Shown here in pieces: positions 16,253-24,672 of a stretch of 64,000 bases of DNA; position 1 is the stretch's first letter; each line of letters begins with the position of its first letter. The notes below the pieces were generated by a model. The model saw only the letters and a program-made list of their open reading frames with translations. It had not been told where the DNA came from and did not search any database. The stretch spans positions 62,001-126,000 of the forward strand of contig NZ_KQ948454.1 of NCBI RefSeq assembly GCF_001514115.1. Direction: 5' to 3'. The stretch is from Streptomyces olivochromogenes. Its GTDB lineage: Bacteria > Actinomycetota > Actinomycetes > Streptomycetales > Streptomycetaceae. Both the position numbers and the translations under genes were made by a program.

Positions 16253-16926
16253 CACATGTCCTTCTGCGTCCGCGAACGCGTATGCGTCACACCCGCGGAC
16301 GTCACCGCGCGTGTGCGCGACTCTCTTCGTGACTCTCTTTGCGGTGGGACGGCACCGAGGCCGCCGGCGGATTCCGGATCCGCGCCGAGCAGCTCCGCGA
16401 GCCGCTTGAGACCGCGGTGCGCCGCGGTGCGGACGGCTCCGGGGCGCTTGCCGAGGGTCTCGGCCGCGGTCTTGGCGTCGAGGCCGACGACCACGCGCAG
16501 CACGACGGCCTCCGCCTGGTCCTGGGGGAGTTGGGCGATCAGCGAGAGGGTGCTGTCGGTGGCCAGCGCCTCCATCGCCTCGCCCGCGGTGTCGGAATCC
16601 CCGGCCTTCGTGGTCAGTTCCGTCTCGTCACCGCCGATCGCGGGGCGGCGCCCGCGCATGCGTATGTGGTCGAGGGCGCGGTTGCGGGCGATCCGGGCGG
16701 CCCAGCCACGGAAGCGGTCCGCGTCACCGCTGAACCTCTCCAGGTCACGGGCGATCTGCAGCCAGGCCTCGGACGTGACGTCCTCCGCGTCCGGGTCGCC
16801 GACCAGCGTCCGTACGTATCCGAGCAACCGTGGGTGCACCGAGCGGTACACAGTCCGGAACGCGGTCTCGTCCCCGTCCTGTGCAGCAAGCACCGCGGCG
16901 GTCAGCTCCGCGTCGTCCCCCAGCAC
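16252..16926 (-). CDS. ECF RNA polymerase sigma factor
   Basis: 224 residues. Region 2 (about 22-90) includes LLGYVRTLVGDPDAEDVTSE, WLQIARDLERFSG and FRGWAARIARNRALDHIR; region 4 (about 130-185) has LPQDQAEAVVLRVVVGLDAK and a helix-turn-helix ending KRPGAVRTAAHRGLKRLAE. The tail after residue 190 is basic and Ser/Thr-rich. It is the upstream partner of the membrane protein at 15206. Region 4 is almost identical to that of the sigma factor at 17546, which shows recent or constrained paralogy. The start is shown as the leucine-following ATG or near-cognate at 16926; RBS not strong. Confidence 0.93.
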   Translation of the reverse strand: MLGDDAELTAAVLAAQDGDETAFRTVYRSVHPRLLGYVRTLVGDPDAEDVTSEAWLQIARDLERFSGDADRFRGWAARIARNRALDHIRMRGRRPAIGGDETELTTKAGDSDTAGEAMEALATDSTLSLIAQLPQDQAEAVVLRVVVGLDAKTAAETLGKRPGAVRTAAHRGLKRLAELLGADPESAGGLGAVPPQRESRRESRTRAVTSAGVTHTRSRTQKDM

Positions 16927-17257
16927 CCCGCGCGCCCCTCTTTGCGCCTAATCCGGCGCCGCTCTCGCGGACCGGGTTGCTCGCCGTTGTGGTTCCTCAA
17001 TTGGTGGTTGCGGTCGTAGGCCCCTCGTGGGTGCGGTTGTCCGTCCTCCGCACCCCGGCGCGAATGGCACGTTACGGCCTGAAACCGCTCCCCGTCCATG
17101 TTCGTACAGGATGCAACTAACTGGTGACACAGCGAGGTGTGACAGAAAACGCAGCCGCGGCGCTGTAGAGAGTACGGGTCGCCGCGCGGCCCGTGCCGCG
17201 CGACGGTCGGGGCCTCTCCTGTGGGGGGTGGCGGCCCCGGCCGTTGCCATCGGCTCC
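16927..17257. other. Intergenic region between the two sigma-factor units
   Basis: 331 bp with no convincing gene. It holds the promoter region of the downstream sigma gene on the minus strand, and around 17120-17150 a GTGACACAGCGAGGTGTGACA stretch that contains GTGACA twice and an ACAC/GTGT inverted repeat. I see no terminator-like hairpin with certainty. Confidence 0.4.
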
Positions 17258-17473
17258 CTAACTCTCCTTGAACTCGCGCCCCGGTCGGCGCTGCTCGCGC
17301 GGTCGCCAGTCGTCGCGCCGCCGGGTCCGCGCCCCGTGCGCCCCGCCCTCACGAACGGCCCGGTACGCGGCGACGGCACGCCCCTCGGCCTCCGGGTCGA
17401 CGGGAACACCCCTTACGGCGAGGGCGAGCAGCGCGTCGAGGGAGGTCCCGTTCTCACCCATGCCCCTGCCCAC
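17258..17473 (-). CDS. Small hypothetical protein downstream of an ECF sigma factor
   Basis: 71 residues from a GTG, or 67 from the ATG four codons later (17461). It reads SLDALLALAVRGVPVDPEAE and AVAAYRAVREGGAH, then a strongly basic tail (RTRRRDDWRPREQRRPGRE). The first half resembles the N-terminal cytoplasmic part of the neighbouring putative anti-sigma (WLDRDAAERLLRGEPLEA and AKRLADVL), but there is no membrane helix. It follows the sigma gene by 72 bp. It could be a truncated anti-sigma remnant or a small soluble regulator. Confidence 0.55.
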   Translation of the reverse strand: MGRGMGENGTSLDALLALAVRGVPVDPEAEGRAVAAYRAVREGGAHGARTRRRDDWRPREQRRPGREFKES

Positions 17474-17545
17474 CCCTGCCTGTCCTCGGCCGACCGCTTC
17501 CTGACGCCCGTCCCGAACCCCTTAGCGTCCGGAGGCCGTTGGACG

Positions 17546-18175
17546 TCACACCCCGAGCTCCCCGTCGGGGCCGAGTTGCTGCGCCAGGCGCTTGAGGCCA
17601 CGGTGGGCGGCGGTGCGGACCGCGCCAGGGCGCTTGCCGAGGACACGGGCGGCGGCGGGCCCGTCGAGGCCGACGACCACCCGCAGCAGCACGGCCTCGG
17701 CCTGGTCGCGGGGCAGCCGTGCGACCAGTTCCAGGGCGCGCTCCGTGGAGAGGCTCTCCAGCGCCTGGTCGTGGGTGCTGTGGGAGCCGGGCAGTTCCAG
17801 CAGGTCGTTCTCGAGCCCGGTCGCCCGGGGCCGTACCTTCTGCCTGCGCAGATGGTCGAGCGCGCGGTGCCGTGCGATGGTCGCGGTCCAGCCGCGGAAC
17901 CCCGCCCCGTCCCCCTTGAACCGCCCGAGGTCCCGCGCGATTTCCAGCCAGGCGTCGGACGCCACGTCCTCCGCGTCGTCCCCGACGATCCCGCGCACGT
18001 ACCCGAGCAGTCCGGGCTGCACGATCCGGTACGCCAGCGCGAAGGCCGCCTCGTCCCCCTGCTGCGCCCGCGCCACGGCCGCACCGAGCTCACCGTCGTA
18101 CGCCTGTACGCGGCGGGGTTCCCCTCCCTGGCCCAACGCTGTCCTCGTTCGCCCCGAGTCGGTCAGAATGCGCAC
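17546..18175 (-). CDS. ECF RNA polymerase sigma factor, paralog of the neighbour
   Basis: 209 residues. Region 2 contains LLGYVRGIVGDDAEDVASD, WLEIARDLGRFKG and FRGWTATIARHRALDHLR; region 4 contains RLPRDQAEAVLLRVVVGLDG and KRPGAVRTAAHRGLKRLAQ. Both match the sigma factor at 16252 nearly residue for residue at the promoter-reading helix, so overlapping promoter sets are likely. The first 25 residues (GRTRTALGQGGEPRRVQ) are not family-like, so the start may be further downstream. A perfect 8-bp inverted repeat lies just before the annotated GTG. Confidence 0.9.
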   Translation of the reverse strand: MRILTDSGRTRTALGQGGEPRRVQAYDGELGAAVARAQQGDEAAFALAYRIVQPGLLGYVRGIVGDDAEDVASDAWLEIARDLGRFKGDGAGFRGWTATIARHRALDHLRRQKVRPRATGLENDLLELPGSHSTHDQALESLSTERALELVARLPRDQAEAVLLRVVVGLDGPAAARVLGKRPGAVRTAAHRGLKRLAQQLGPDGELGV

Positions 18176-18178
18176 GGT

Positions 18179-18198
18179 GCGACACGGTCGGCCGTGTC
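18179..18198. promoter_or_regulatory. Inverted repeat immediately before the second sigma gene
   Basis: CGACACGG (18179-18186) and CCGTGTCG (18191-18198) flank TCGG, giving an 8-bp perfect stem 3 bp upstream of the sigma start. It could be an operator or an RNA hairpin hiding the translation start. Confidence 0.45.
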
Positions 18199-18350
18199 GA
18201 CGCCCACGTGGTCATCTGCGTCGGGCCCCACAGAAACGTCACAGCCCGTCAGGCACCCCGGGCGTCCCTCGGGACACATCCCGGCTCAGGCGTCCGTGCG
18301 GTCGGAGATACAGCGTCCGTACGCCTCCGGGCTGTCGCCCGCGGGCCGGT

Positions 18351-19823
18351 TCAGCCCTTGGTCTCCACCGGTTCGGGCAGCGGGGCCGGCCGCGCCTGCG
18401 GGGCCGGCATACGGTCCGCGTTCACCACGATCCCGGCGATCAGCGCGGCCAGCAACAGTGCTCCCATCGCCCACCAGGTGGCCACGTTGAAGCCGTGCAC
18501 GGCGGCCCGGGAGGCGAGGGCGCGACGGTCGACACCGGGGCCCGCGTGCGCGCTCGCGTACCGGGTCGTCACGCTCGCGGCGATCGTGTTGAGCAGCGCC
18601 GTACCGATCGAACCGCCGACCTGCTGGGCGGTGTTGAAGGTGGCGGAGGCCGCGCCCGCGTCGCGGGGCGCGACGCTCACCGTGGCCAGCGAGATGGAGG
18701 TCATCATCGCGGTGCCCATGCCGAGGCCGAGCATCAGCATGCCGGGCAGGATGTGCGAGGCGTACGCGGGTGCCACCCCGACCTGCGCGATGATCGCCAG
18801 CGCCCCCGCGGCCACCAGCAGCCCGGGGACGATGAGGGCGCGCGGCGGGACCCGGTTCAGGAGGCGGGCCGCGACCTGCGTGGAACCGGTGATCATGCCG
18901 ACGGTGATGGGGAGATAGGCGAGTCCGGTCTTCATCGGCGAGTACCCGAGCACACGCTGCATGTAGTAGGTGAGGAAGAGGAAGACCCCGAACATCCCGA
19001 TGGTGACGAAGAGGATGGTGAGGAACGCCCCGACCCGCTGCCGGTCCCTGACCACCGACATCGGCAGCAGCGGCACCCGGGCGCGGGTCTGCCAGAGACC
19101 GAACACGCCGAGCAGCACGACCCCGGCGGCCAGCAGTCCGAGGACCAGTCCGTCGCCCCAGCTCCTCGACTCCGCCTCCGAGAAGCCGTAGACCAGCGAG
19201 AGCATTCCGGCGGAGCCGAGCACCGCTCCCGGCACGTCCAGGCGCGCGTCCTCGTACCGGCCGCCGCCGCTGAGCACCGCCAGGGCGCCGGCGAACGCGA
19301 CCAGGGCGATGGGCACGTTGACGTACAGGCACCAGCGCCAGTCCAGGTACTGGGTGAGGAAACCGCCCGCGAGCAGCCCGAACGCCGCGCCCGCGCCGAC
19401 GATCGCGCCGAACACGCCGAACGCCTTGCCGCGCTCCCCGGGGTCGGTGAACGTCGTCGTGAGCAGCGAGAGGGCGGCGGGAGCGAGTAGCGCGGCGAAC
19501 ACGCCCTGGAGGGCGCGCGCCCCGAACAGCATCCCGGAGTTCGCGGCCGCGCCGCCCAGCGCGGACGCGGCGGCGAAGCCCAACAGGCCGATCATGAAGG
19601 CGAGTCGGCGACCCGCGAGGTCGGCGATCCGGCCGCCGAGCAGCAGCAGCCCGCCGAAGGCGAGGGTGTACGCGGTGATGACCCACTGCCGGTTGCCGTC
19701 CGACATGTGCAGGTCGCTCTGGGCGGAGGGCAGGGCGATGTTCACGATGGTCATGTCGAGGACGACCATCAACTGGGCGAGCGCGATGACGACGAGCGCC
19801 CACCAACGGCGGTTGTCGGCCAC
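18351..19823 (-). CDS. MFS drug exporter, DHA2 (EmrB/QacA) family
   Basis: 490 residues from a GTG with GGGAGG 4 nt upstream. About 14 membrane helices. Family signatures: VIALAQLMVVLDMTIVNIAL in helix 1 (motif D1), AGRRLAFMIGLLGF (motif A), GARALQGVFAALLAPAALSL (motif B/C region) and DWRWCLYVNVPIAL after helix 6. It should export a drug or natural product by proton antiport. No local TetR gene is adjacent, so its regulator is elsewhere. It is a single transcription unit, with 111 bp to the upstream gene. Confidence 0.92.
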   Translation of the reverse strand: MADNRRWWALVVIALAQLMVVLDMTIVNIALPSAQSDLHMSDGNRQWVITAYTLAFGGLLLLGGRIADLAGRRLAFMIGLLGFAAASALGGAAANSGMLFGARALQGVFAALLAPAALSLLTTTFTDPGERGKAFGVFGAIVGAGAAFGLLAGGFLTQYLDWRWCLYVNVPIALVAFAGALAVLSGGGRYEDARLDVPGAVLGSAGMLSLVYGFSEAESRSWGDGLVLGLLAAGVVLLGVFGLWQTRARVPLLPMSVVRDRQRVGAFLTILFVTIGMFGVFLFLTYYMQRVLGYSPMKTGLAYLPITVGMITGSTQVAARLLNRVPPRALIVPGLLVAAGALAIIAQVGVAPAYASHILPGMLMLGLGMGTAMMTSISLATVSVAPRDAGAASATFNTAQQVGGSIGTALLNTIAASVTTRYASAHAGPGVDRRALASRAAVHGFNVATWWAMGALLLAALIAGIVVNADRMPAPQARPAPLPEPVETKG

Positions 19824-19934
19824 GAGGCCTCCCGGGTCCGGCGGTTGCCCTCATGTTCACTCCGGAGACCGCCGTTTGGGAACGGTCGCGTACCTTAAGA
19901 ACCGGCAATCTCGCCGCCGTTCGGCGCGCTGCCC

Positions 19935-20345
19935 CTATCCCACGGCCTCGCGGCACAGCAGCCGCAGCGAACCGTCGCCCGCGTAGCAGCGGCGGGCCTC
20001 GTCGACGGGGTCCCACAGGCGCCCGTCGGGGGTGCGCAGCCAGTGCTCGCCGCCCGTCTCCCACCACTCGGCGCCGGTGCACCGGACGACGACCTCACCG
20101 GCGTACGCGCCGAAGCCGCGCAGCACGGCGTGGACGGCGGCGTACGGCGCCCCCTCCCGGCGTATCTCCTCGATCAGCCGGTCGACGCGCCACAGACTCT
20201 GCGCCGAGTAGTCGAGGCGCAGCCGGGCGCCCTCGCGCATCGTCGCGACGGTGTCCGCGGCCCAGCGCACGGGCTTGGTCGCGGCGGAGGGCCTGGTCGC
20301 CCGGATCGGGTTCGCACTCGTTGCGTTCACACTCGTAGCGTTCAC
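19935..20345 (-). CDS. Conserved hypothetical protein
   Basis: Up to 136 residues, soluble. The conserved-looking part starts near VRWAADTVATMREGARLRL and runs through YSAQSLWRVDRLIEEIRREG, HAVLRGFGAYAGEVVVRCTG and WLRTPDGRLWDPVDEARRCY. I do not recognise a function. The first 25 residues are encoded by a 15-bp repeat (GTGAACGCWACGAGT twice) and are probably outside the real protein; a start within the VRWAAD or MREGA region is more likely. It is preceded on the minus strand by the 201-residue hypothetical gene at 20466, 120 bp away. Confidence 0.65.
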   Translation of the reverse strand: MNATSVNATSANPIRATRPSAATKPVRWAADTVATMREGARLRLDYSAQSLWRVDRLIEEIRREGAPYAAVHAVLRGFGAYAGEVVVRCTGAEWWETGGEHWLRTPDGRLWDPVDEARRCYAGDGSLRLLCREAVG

Positions 20346-20465
20346 ACTCGGAAGAGCGCCTTCCGGACGGGATTCGTCACGCGTCCCGGGCGCCTTCGCG
20401 ACACCGGCCCAGGACCCTCATCTCCGGCCCCAGGACGGTCACAGGAACCCCTCAGGGAAACAGGT

Positions 20466-21071
20466 TTACGACCGTCCGCGCGCCCGGCGTGACACCACCG
20501 CGCGCAGGACGCGCCGCCCCTCCGTCGACACCTCCAGGGCGGGGCGCAGGCCGCCCGCGCCGCGGGCCGCGAGCAGTTCCAGGACGGCGACCTGGCGACG
20601 CAGTTCGGCGGCGACGAGGGGCCCGTCGCCGTCGGCGGCGACATCGAGGAGCCGGTGGATCCGCAGGGCCGCCGCCGAACAGGCGTCGGCCCAGGCGCGC
20701 AGGGCGGACGCGCAGGGGTCGTCGGGGGCGGTGGCGAGCATACGGCGGGCGAGTGCGGCGGCGCGGTCCTCGTCACTCACGGCAGCCTCGGTCTCGGCCT
20801 CGGTCTCGGCCTCGGTCTCGGCCTCGGCTCCTGGGCCGGATCCGGGGGCGGGGTCGGGGTCGGGGTCGGCGGAGGGGGCGGCGGAGTCCAGTTCCGCCCG
20901 TGCCTTGGCGAGCCGTTCGCCCCAGGCGTCGCCGTCCGCGAGGCTCGACCAGAGCGGCCGCAGGACCTCGTCGTCGCCACCCAGCAAGGGCACGCACCGA
21001 TCCAAACAAGCCAGCCCGCTCGCTGCCAGACCACGCTCGTCGGCCTGAGCGATCAGGTCCACCAGGCTCAT
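20466..21071 (-). CDS. Hypothetical protein with an acidic Glu/Thr/Ala repeat
   Basis: 201 residues from the ATG (a GTG lies one codon earlier). The N-terminal part is helical (SLVDLIAQADERGLAASGL and LLGGDDEVLRPLWSSLADG). A linker of Asp/Pro then Glu/Thr/Ala repeats follows (about 78-100, from a 12-bp GCCTCGGTCTCG repeat at 20785-20829), and a helical C-terminal half with ALARRMLATAPDDPCASAL and LRRQVAVLELLAARG. No catalytic motif, signal or membrane segment. Function unknown. It sits in a minus-strand run of small conserved Streptomyces-type proteins. Confidence 0.65.
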   Translation of the reverse strand: MSLVDLIAQADERGLAASGLACLDRCVPLLGGDDEVLRPLWSSLADGDAWGERLAKARAELDSAAPSADPDPDPAPGSGPGAEAETEAETEAETEAAVSDEDRAAALARRMLATAPDDPCASALRAWADACSAAALRIHRLLDVAADGDGPLVAAELRRQVAVLELLAARGAGGLRPALEVSTEGRRVLRAVVSRRARGRS

Positions 21072-21146
21072 CACGCCTCCCTCGACAGGGCGCTCCTGCT
21101 TACGGAGCCCGCACTTTCCCTTACTGCGTGCTCCGGAGCGGGAGTG

Positions 21147-21650
21147 TCACAGGGGCACCACTCCGAGCCGGTCGAGGAACCGGAAAAGCAGGTTTTCGGC
21201 CAAAGGGTCGGCGTCCGCGGTCAGCACGGCGAGCAGGGGCTCGGCGACCACCGTGTGCCCGGCCTCCGCGGCCCAGGCAACGGCCCGCGCGGCGGCGTCG
21301 GAGGGCTCCAGGAAGTAGTCGTCGACGGTGAGCCCCTCCTCGCTCTGCCCGAGGTGCGCGGCCATCGCCGTGCGCGCGAGGCAGGTCGTCCACGCGCCGC
21401 TCCCGGGCCCGGCCGCCTCGACGACCACACAGTCGCTGTTCATGACGTACCCGAAGAGCGCGGGCGCGCCGGTCTCCCGGGCGAGCGTGTTCATGCTCCC
21501 GACGTCGCCGTCACCGCTCGGGTACTCCCAGACCTGCCAGCCGTCGGGCGCCGTGGTCCGCAGCGCCATCCCGTGTGCCGCGCCCAGCGCGTCCAGCTCC
21601 GCGAGCGGCCGCTCGCTTCTGCCCACGACGTAGTAGCCCCAGTAGCCCAT
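21147..21650 (-). CDS. Conserved hypothetical protein
   Basis: 167 residues from an ATG. It begins MGYWGYYVVGRSERPLAELD and shows WQVWEYPSGDGDVGSMNTLA, PALFGYVMNSDCVVVEAAG and TVDDYFLEPSDAAARAVAWA. The pattern of short strands and helices suggests a small soluble alpha/beta protein of a type common in Streptomyces; I know no function for it. It is 76 bp downstream of the preceding minus-strand gene's coding direction break (20466 gene begins at 21071) and is probably a separate unit. Confidence 0.7.
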   Translation of the reverse strand: MGYWGYYVVGRSERPLAELDALGAAHGMALRTTAPDGWQVWEYPSGDGDVGSMNTLARETGAPALFGYVMNSDCVVVEAAGPGSGAWTTCLARTAMAAHLGQSEEGLTVDDYFLEPSDAAARAVAWAAEAGHTVVAEPLLAVLTADADPLAENLLFRFLDRLGVVPL

Positions 21651-21773
21651 GCCGGTGTCCCCCCGGTGGTGTTTCGGTTCGGCCGCGCCGAATACACCAC
21701 AGGGGCAAGTGAATTGGCCAGGGAATCGGCCGAACCGGCGCGCCGCCTGCCTCCAACGGCCTAACGCCGACGG

Positions 21774-22580
21774 TCAGCGGTGGTCCCGGACCGCCGCCGG
21801 GACCGGCGCCCCGGGCGGGACCGGGCCGCGCAGGACCTTCTCGTTCTGTATCCGGTTCAGGCGCAGGACGACGAGGGCGGCGAGCACGGCGGCCACGATG
21901 TCGGTGACGTCCGAGAAGATCCTCTGGCCCGCGGCGTGCTGGAGTTCCAGCGCGGTGTGGGCCGCGCGGTGCGCGGCGGACGCGGTCTGGTCGGCGGCCG
22001 ACGTGATGATCCACATCGCCCACCAGGCATTGACGAGCCCGTGTGAGGTGCGGGTGCCGGCGGGACGGCTCGCGTCCCAGGTGTTCAGCATGATCCGGCG
22101 CGGGAACCAGAAGTTCACCACCGGCACGAACCAGCCCCAGCCCACCCAGGCGCGCCCCATTTCATGCCCGAACGGGTCGAACACCTCGGCGTTGATCCGC
22201 ACCCGGTGGAACCAGACGAGGTAGACGGCCATGGTGGCGACCAGGGCGACCAGTTGCGCGACCCCGGCCGCGGCGAAGAGCGAGTCCGCGTGGTCCGCGT
22301 CCCGCCGCACGGTGTCACCGATCCCGCCGTCCGCGAGGGTGCCCGTGACGTCGTACATCTTGACGCCTGCCCAGATCGCGAAGAGATCGACGGCGACGAC
22401 CACGCCGAGCAGCACCGCGACCGCTCTCCCGAGGCCCACCGGCGAGGCCAGCCAGGCATTCCCGTGCGGCGGGGGCACCGTGCCCACCGGCACGGGTGCG
22501 AGGGCGGGTGTTTCGGCGCACACGGAACACAGCCCGCCGGCCATCGACGCGGCGAACTGCTGGCAACGCTGACAGATCAA
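21774..22580 (-). CDS. DUF4328 membrane protein with N-terminal zinc-ribbon
   Basis: 268 residues from the TTG at 22580, giving an N-terminus LICQRCQQFAASMAGGLCSVC with two CxxC pairs, a probable small zinc ribbon. Four membrane segments follow: AVAVLLGVVVAVDLFAIWAG, AGVAQLVALVATMAVYLVWF, WGWFVPVVNFWFP and DIVAAVLAALVVLRL. WVGWGWFVPVVNFW and RIMLNTWDAS are typical of DUF4328. Function of the family is unknown. Upstream in-frame sequence to 22949 passes through a terminator-like hairpin and is rejected. Confidence 0.8.
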   Translation of the reverse strand: MICQRCQQFAASMAGGLCSVCAETPALAPVPVGTVPPPHGNAWLASPVGLGRAVAVLLGVVVAVDLFAIWAGVKMYDVTGTLADGGIGDTVRRDADHADSLFAAAGVAQLVALVATMAVYLVWFHRVRINAEVFDPFGHEMGRAWVGWGWFVPVVNFWFPRRIMLNTWDASRPAGTRTSHGLVNAWWAMWIITSAADQTASAAHRAAHTALELQHAAGQRIFSDVTDIVAAVLAALVVLRLNRIQNEKVLRGPVPPGAPVPAAVRDHR

Positions 22581-22609
22581 GGGAACCCCCGGACTACCCG
22601 CACAAGAAA

Positions 22610-22642
22610 CCGGGTGCGCCCCCTCCCCAGGGGCACACCCGG
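22610..22642 (-). terminator. Hairpin terminator after the hexosaminidase gene
   Basis: CCGGGTGCGCCCC (22610-22622) pairs with GGGGCACACCCGG (22630-22642) with one mismatch around a 7-nt loop, between the hexosaminidase stop (22669) and the start of the DUF4328 gene (22580). Confidence 0.7.
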
Positions 22643-22668
22643 CACACGAATCACAGGGAAGATACGCC

Positions 22669-24315
22669 TCAGCCCAGCCGGTTCGCCAGGTTCTTGAAGT
22701 CCGTCCAGGACAGCGCCGGCCGGCCCGGGTCCCACAGCTTCTGGATCGTGGCACGCAGCGGCATCCTGATCCCCGCCGCCACCTGGTCCTGGGTCTGGGA
22801 GTTCGCGCGGTCGGACCAGACGGCGAAGCTCCCGCCGAGGATCTGGCCGTCGTACTTCGCGGGGACCGGCGTGGTGCCGCGGACGACGAGCGGGGTCCAC
22901 TGCTCGTAGATGCGCTGCCCGGTCGGGTAGACGAAGGTCTGCGGCTCACCGAGGACGTAGTAGAGGTACTCGTCGTTGTAGTTGATGAGCTCCCGGCCCG
23001 CGCTCAGGTACTCGACGGGCGGGCGCGCGCCGAGTTCCTTGCCCGTCCAGTACGCGACCTCCAGGTCCTTGTCCGCCTGGACCGTGCCGCCGCGGAAGAA
23101 CCCGTCGTTCCAGGCCCGTGCGGTCCGGTCGTGGCCGCGCACCACCTGGGCGCGGGCGTTGAGCCAGCCGGTGGTGAGGTCCGCGACGGTGGCGCCGGGG
23201 CCGTAGGCCTGCTTGGCGGCGGCGGCCAGTTGAGGGTAGGAGGTCGACGGGCTGGCCACGGTCAGGGCCTGGTACTCGTCGCCGCCGAGGTGCCAGTACG
23301 GGCCGGGGAAGAGTCCGGTGTACTCGTTCAGCAGGTCGTCGACGATGGAGGCCGCGGCGGGCTTGGAGATGTCGACGGTGCCGCGCGGGGCGGTTCCCGA
23401 GACGCTGCGCAGTTGGAGGTCGGGGTGGGCGGCGATCACCGCGCCGAGGTGACCCGGCGAGTCGATCTCGGGGACGACATGGATGTGACGGCTCTCCGCG
23501 AGGGCGACGATGTCGTGGACGTCCGTCTTGCTGAGGTGGTCCTTCGACACGATCTCCGGGTGGGTGTCCGACTGGATGCGGAAGCCCTGGTCGTCGGAGA
23601 AGTGCAGACCCAGCTCGTTGTACTTCAGATCGCCCAGTTCCCGGATCCGGTCCTCTATCCAGGCCGCGGAGTAGGGCTTGCGCGCGATGTCGAGCATGAA
23701 CCCGCGGCGCGGCTTGGCGGGCTGGTCGCGCACGACGCCCTCGGGCGCCGTACCGCCGTCGTGCACCTCCTGCTTGAGGGTGCGGGTGCCGTAGAAGACG
23801 CCCGCCTCGCCGGGCGCGGAGATGGTGACCCGGCGGTTCTTGACGGTCAGGGTGTACGACTCCGGGTCGGCGCCACCGGTGTTCAGGCCGAGTTCGACGT
23901 CGCCGTCCTTGGCCGCCGTCTGTCCGGCGTACGACATTTTCAGCTCGTCGGCGAGCAGCTTTCCCTCGTCGGCGAGGCCGGCGTCGTCGACGACCACGCG
24001 GGCGCCCGCCGCGGGACGCCAGCCGGGACCGCGCGCCGGAGTGTGCTCGCGTACGGCGGGGATGGTGCGCGGGGTCTGGGAGAGGGGGTAGGTCCGGGTC
24101 GGCGTGGGAGACGGCGGGGCCCCGGTCCGGTTCGCGGACCCGGCCGCCGTCCGGCCAGGATCGACGCTCGCCCCGGTCGGCGCGCCGGCGTCACCGGACG
24201 GCCACAGCGCGACGGTCGCCACCACGGCACCCGTCACCGCCGCCACGCCGACCGCTATCAGTACCGGCCGCTTCCCGTCCTGCACCGGCGCCCGTCGTCG
24301 CCTGCCCGTGCTCAC
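22669..24315 (-). CDS. Secreted or membrane-anchored GH20 beta-N-acetylhexosaminidase
   Basis: 548 residues from the GTG at 24315 (an upstream start at 24351 is possible). Basic N-terminus (TGRRRRAPVQDGKRPV) and one hydrophobic segment (LIAVGVAAVTGAVVATVALW) form an uncleaved or late-cleaved signal; then a Pro/Thr/Ser linker, a GH20b domain (about 100-190) and the catalytic GH20 barrel (about 200-500). GFMLDIARKPYS, LGLHFSDDQGFRI, VVPEIDSPGHLGAV and YWHLGGDEYQAL are present; the DE pair in GGDEY is the catalytic pair for substrate-assisted hydrolysis. It should remove terminal GlcNAc or GalNAc from chitin or wall fragments. A hairpin terminator follows. Confidence 0.93.
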   Translation of the reverse strand: MSTGRRRRAPVQDGKRPVLIAVGVAAVTGAVVATVALWPSGDAGAPTGASVDPGRTAAGSANRTGAPPSPTPTRTYPLSQTPRTIPAVREHTPARGPGWRPAAGARVVVDDAGLADEGKLLADELKMSYAGQTAAKDGDVELGLNTGGADPESYTLTVKNRRVTISAPGEAGVFYGTRTLKQEVHDGGTAPEGVVRDQPAKPRRGFMLDIARKPYSAAWIEDRIRELGDLKYNELGLHFSDDQGFRIQSDTHPEIVSKDHLSKTDVHDIVALAESRHIHVVPEIDSPGHLGAVIAAHPDLQLRSVSGTAPRGTVDISKPAAASIVDDLLNEYTGLFPGPYWHLGGDEYQALTVASPSTSYPQLAAAAKQAYGPGATVADLTTGWLNARAQVVRGHDRTARAWNDGFFRGGTVQADKDLEVAYWTGKELGARPPVEYLSAGRELINYNDEYLYYVLGEPQTFVYPTGQRIYEQWTPLVVRGTTPVPAKYDGQILGGSFAVWSDRANSQTQDQVAAGIRMPLRATIQKLWDPGRPALSWTDFKNLANRLG

Positions 24316-24554
24316 CGCACCACGCCCTTCGCTTCGGTAACCGAGGCCCACGCCCTGTCGTACGCATCGAACGCCTCGTACACCTCACGTCGTACACCCC
24401 CGGACGTTCCACGGTCCCCCTCTCCACGTCACCCGTCCACCGCAGGTTCCGAAACTCTCCCGTCCGGGTGAAATTCGGGCATCCATCGGACACCTCCCGT
24501 CAATCGTCGATAACGTGGCAGCACAACTCTCACTTCTTCCCCTGCCGCACCACA

Positions 24555-24577
24555 CGTGACGTTCACAGGACGTCACG
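24555..24577. promoter_or_regulatory. 8-bp inverted repeat before the UraD-like gene
   Basis: CGTGACGT (24555-24562) and ACGTCACG (24570-24577) flank a 7-nt spacer, about 95 bp before the preferred start at 24673. It may be an operator. Confidence 0.4.
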
Positions 24578-24672
24578 GCATCCCGTCGACATCCCACCGC
24601 CGAGGACCCACGCTGCCTTCGCACCGTCTTCCACGCCTCCCCGGCCAGGTCGCCCTACCCGAGCAGAAGAGC

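Noticed and set aside
15063..16409. Long plus-strand frames after the thi-box-like element, which would give the riboswitch a target
   Set aside because: They are Pro/Arg/Ser-rich with no recognisable domain and lie antisense to a membrane protein with a good helix and to a sigma-coupled start.
22581..22949. N-terminal extension of the DUF4328 protein
   Set aside because: It would read through the hexosaminidase terminator and the end of that gene; the CxxC ribbon begins right after the TTG at 22580.
24556..24672. Earlier start for the UraD-like protein
   Set aside because: It sits in an inverted repeat and adds 39 residues without family similarity; the GTG at 24673 gives the family length.
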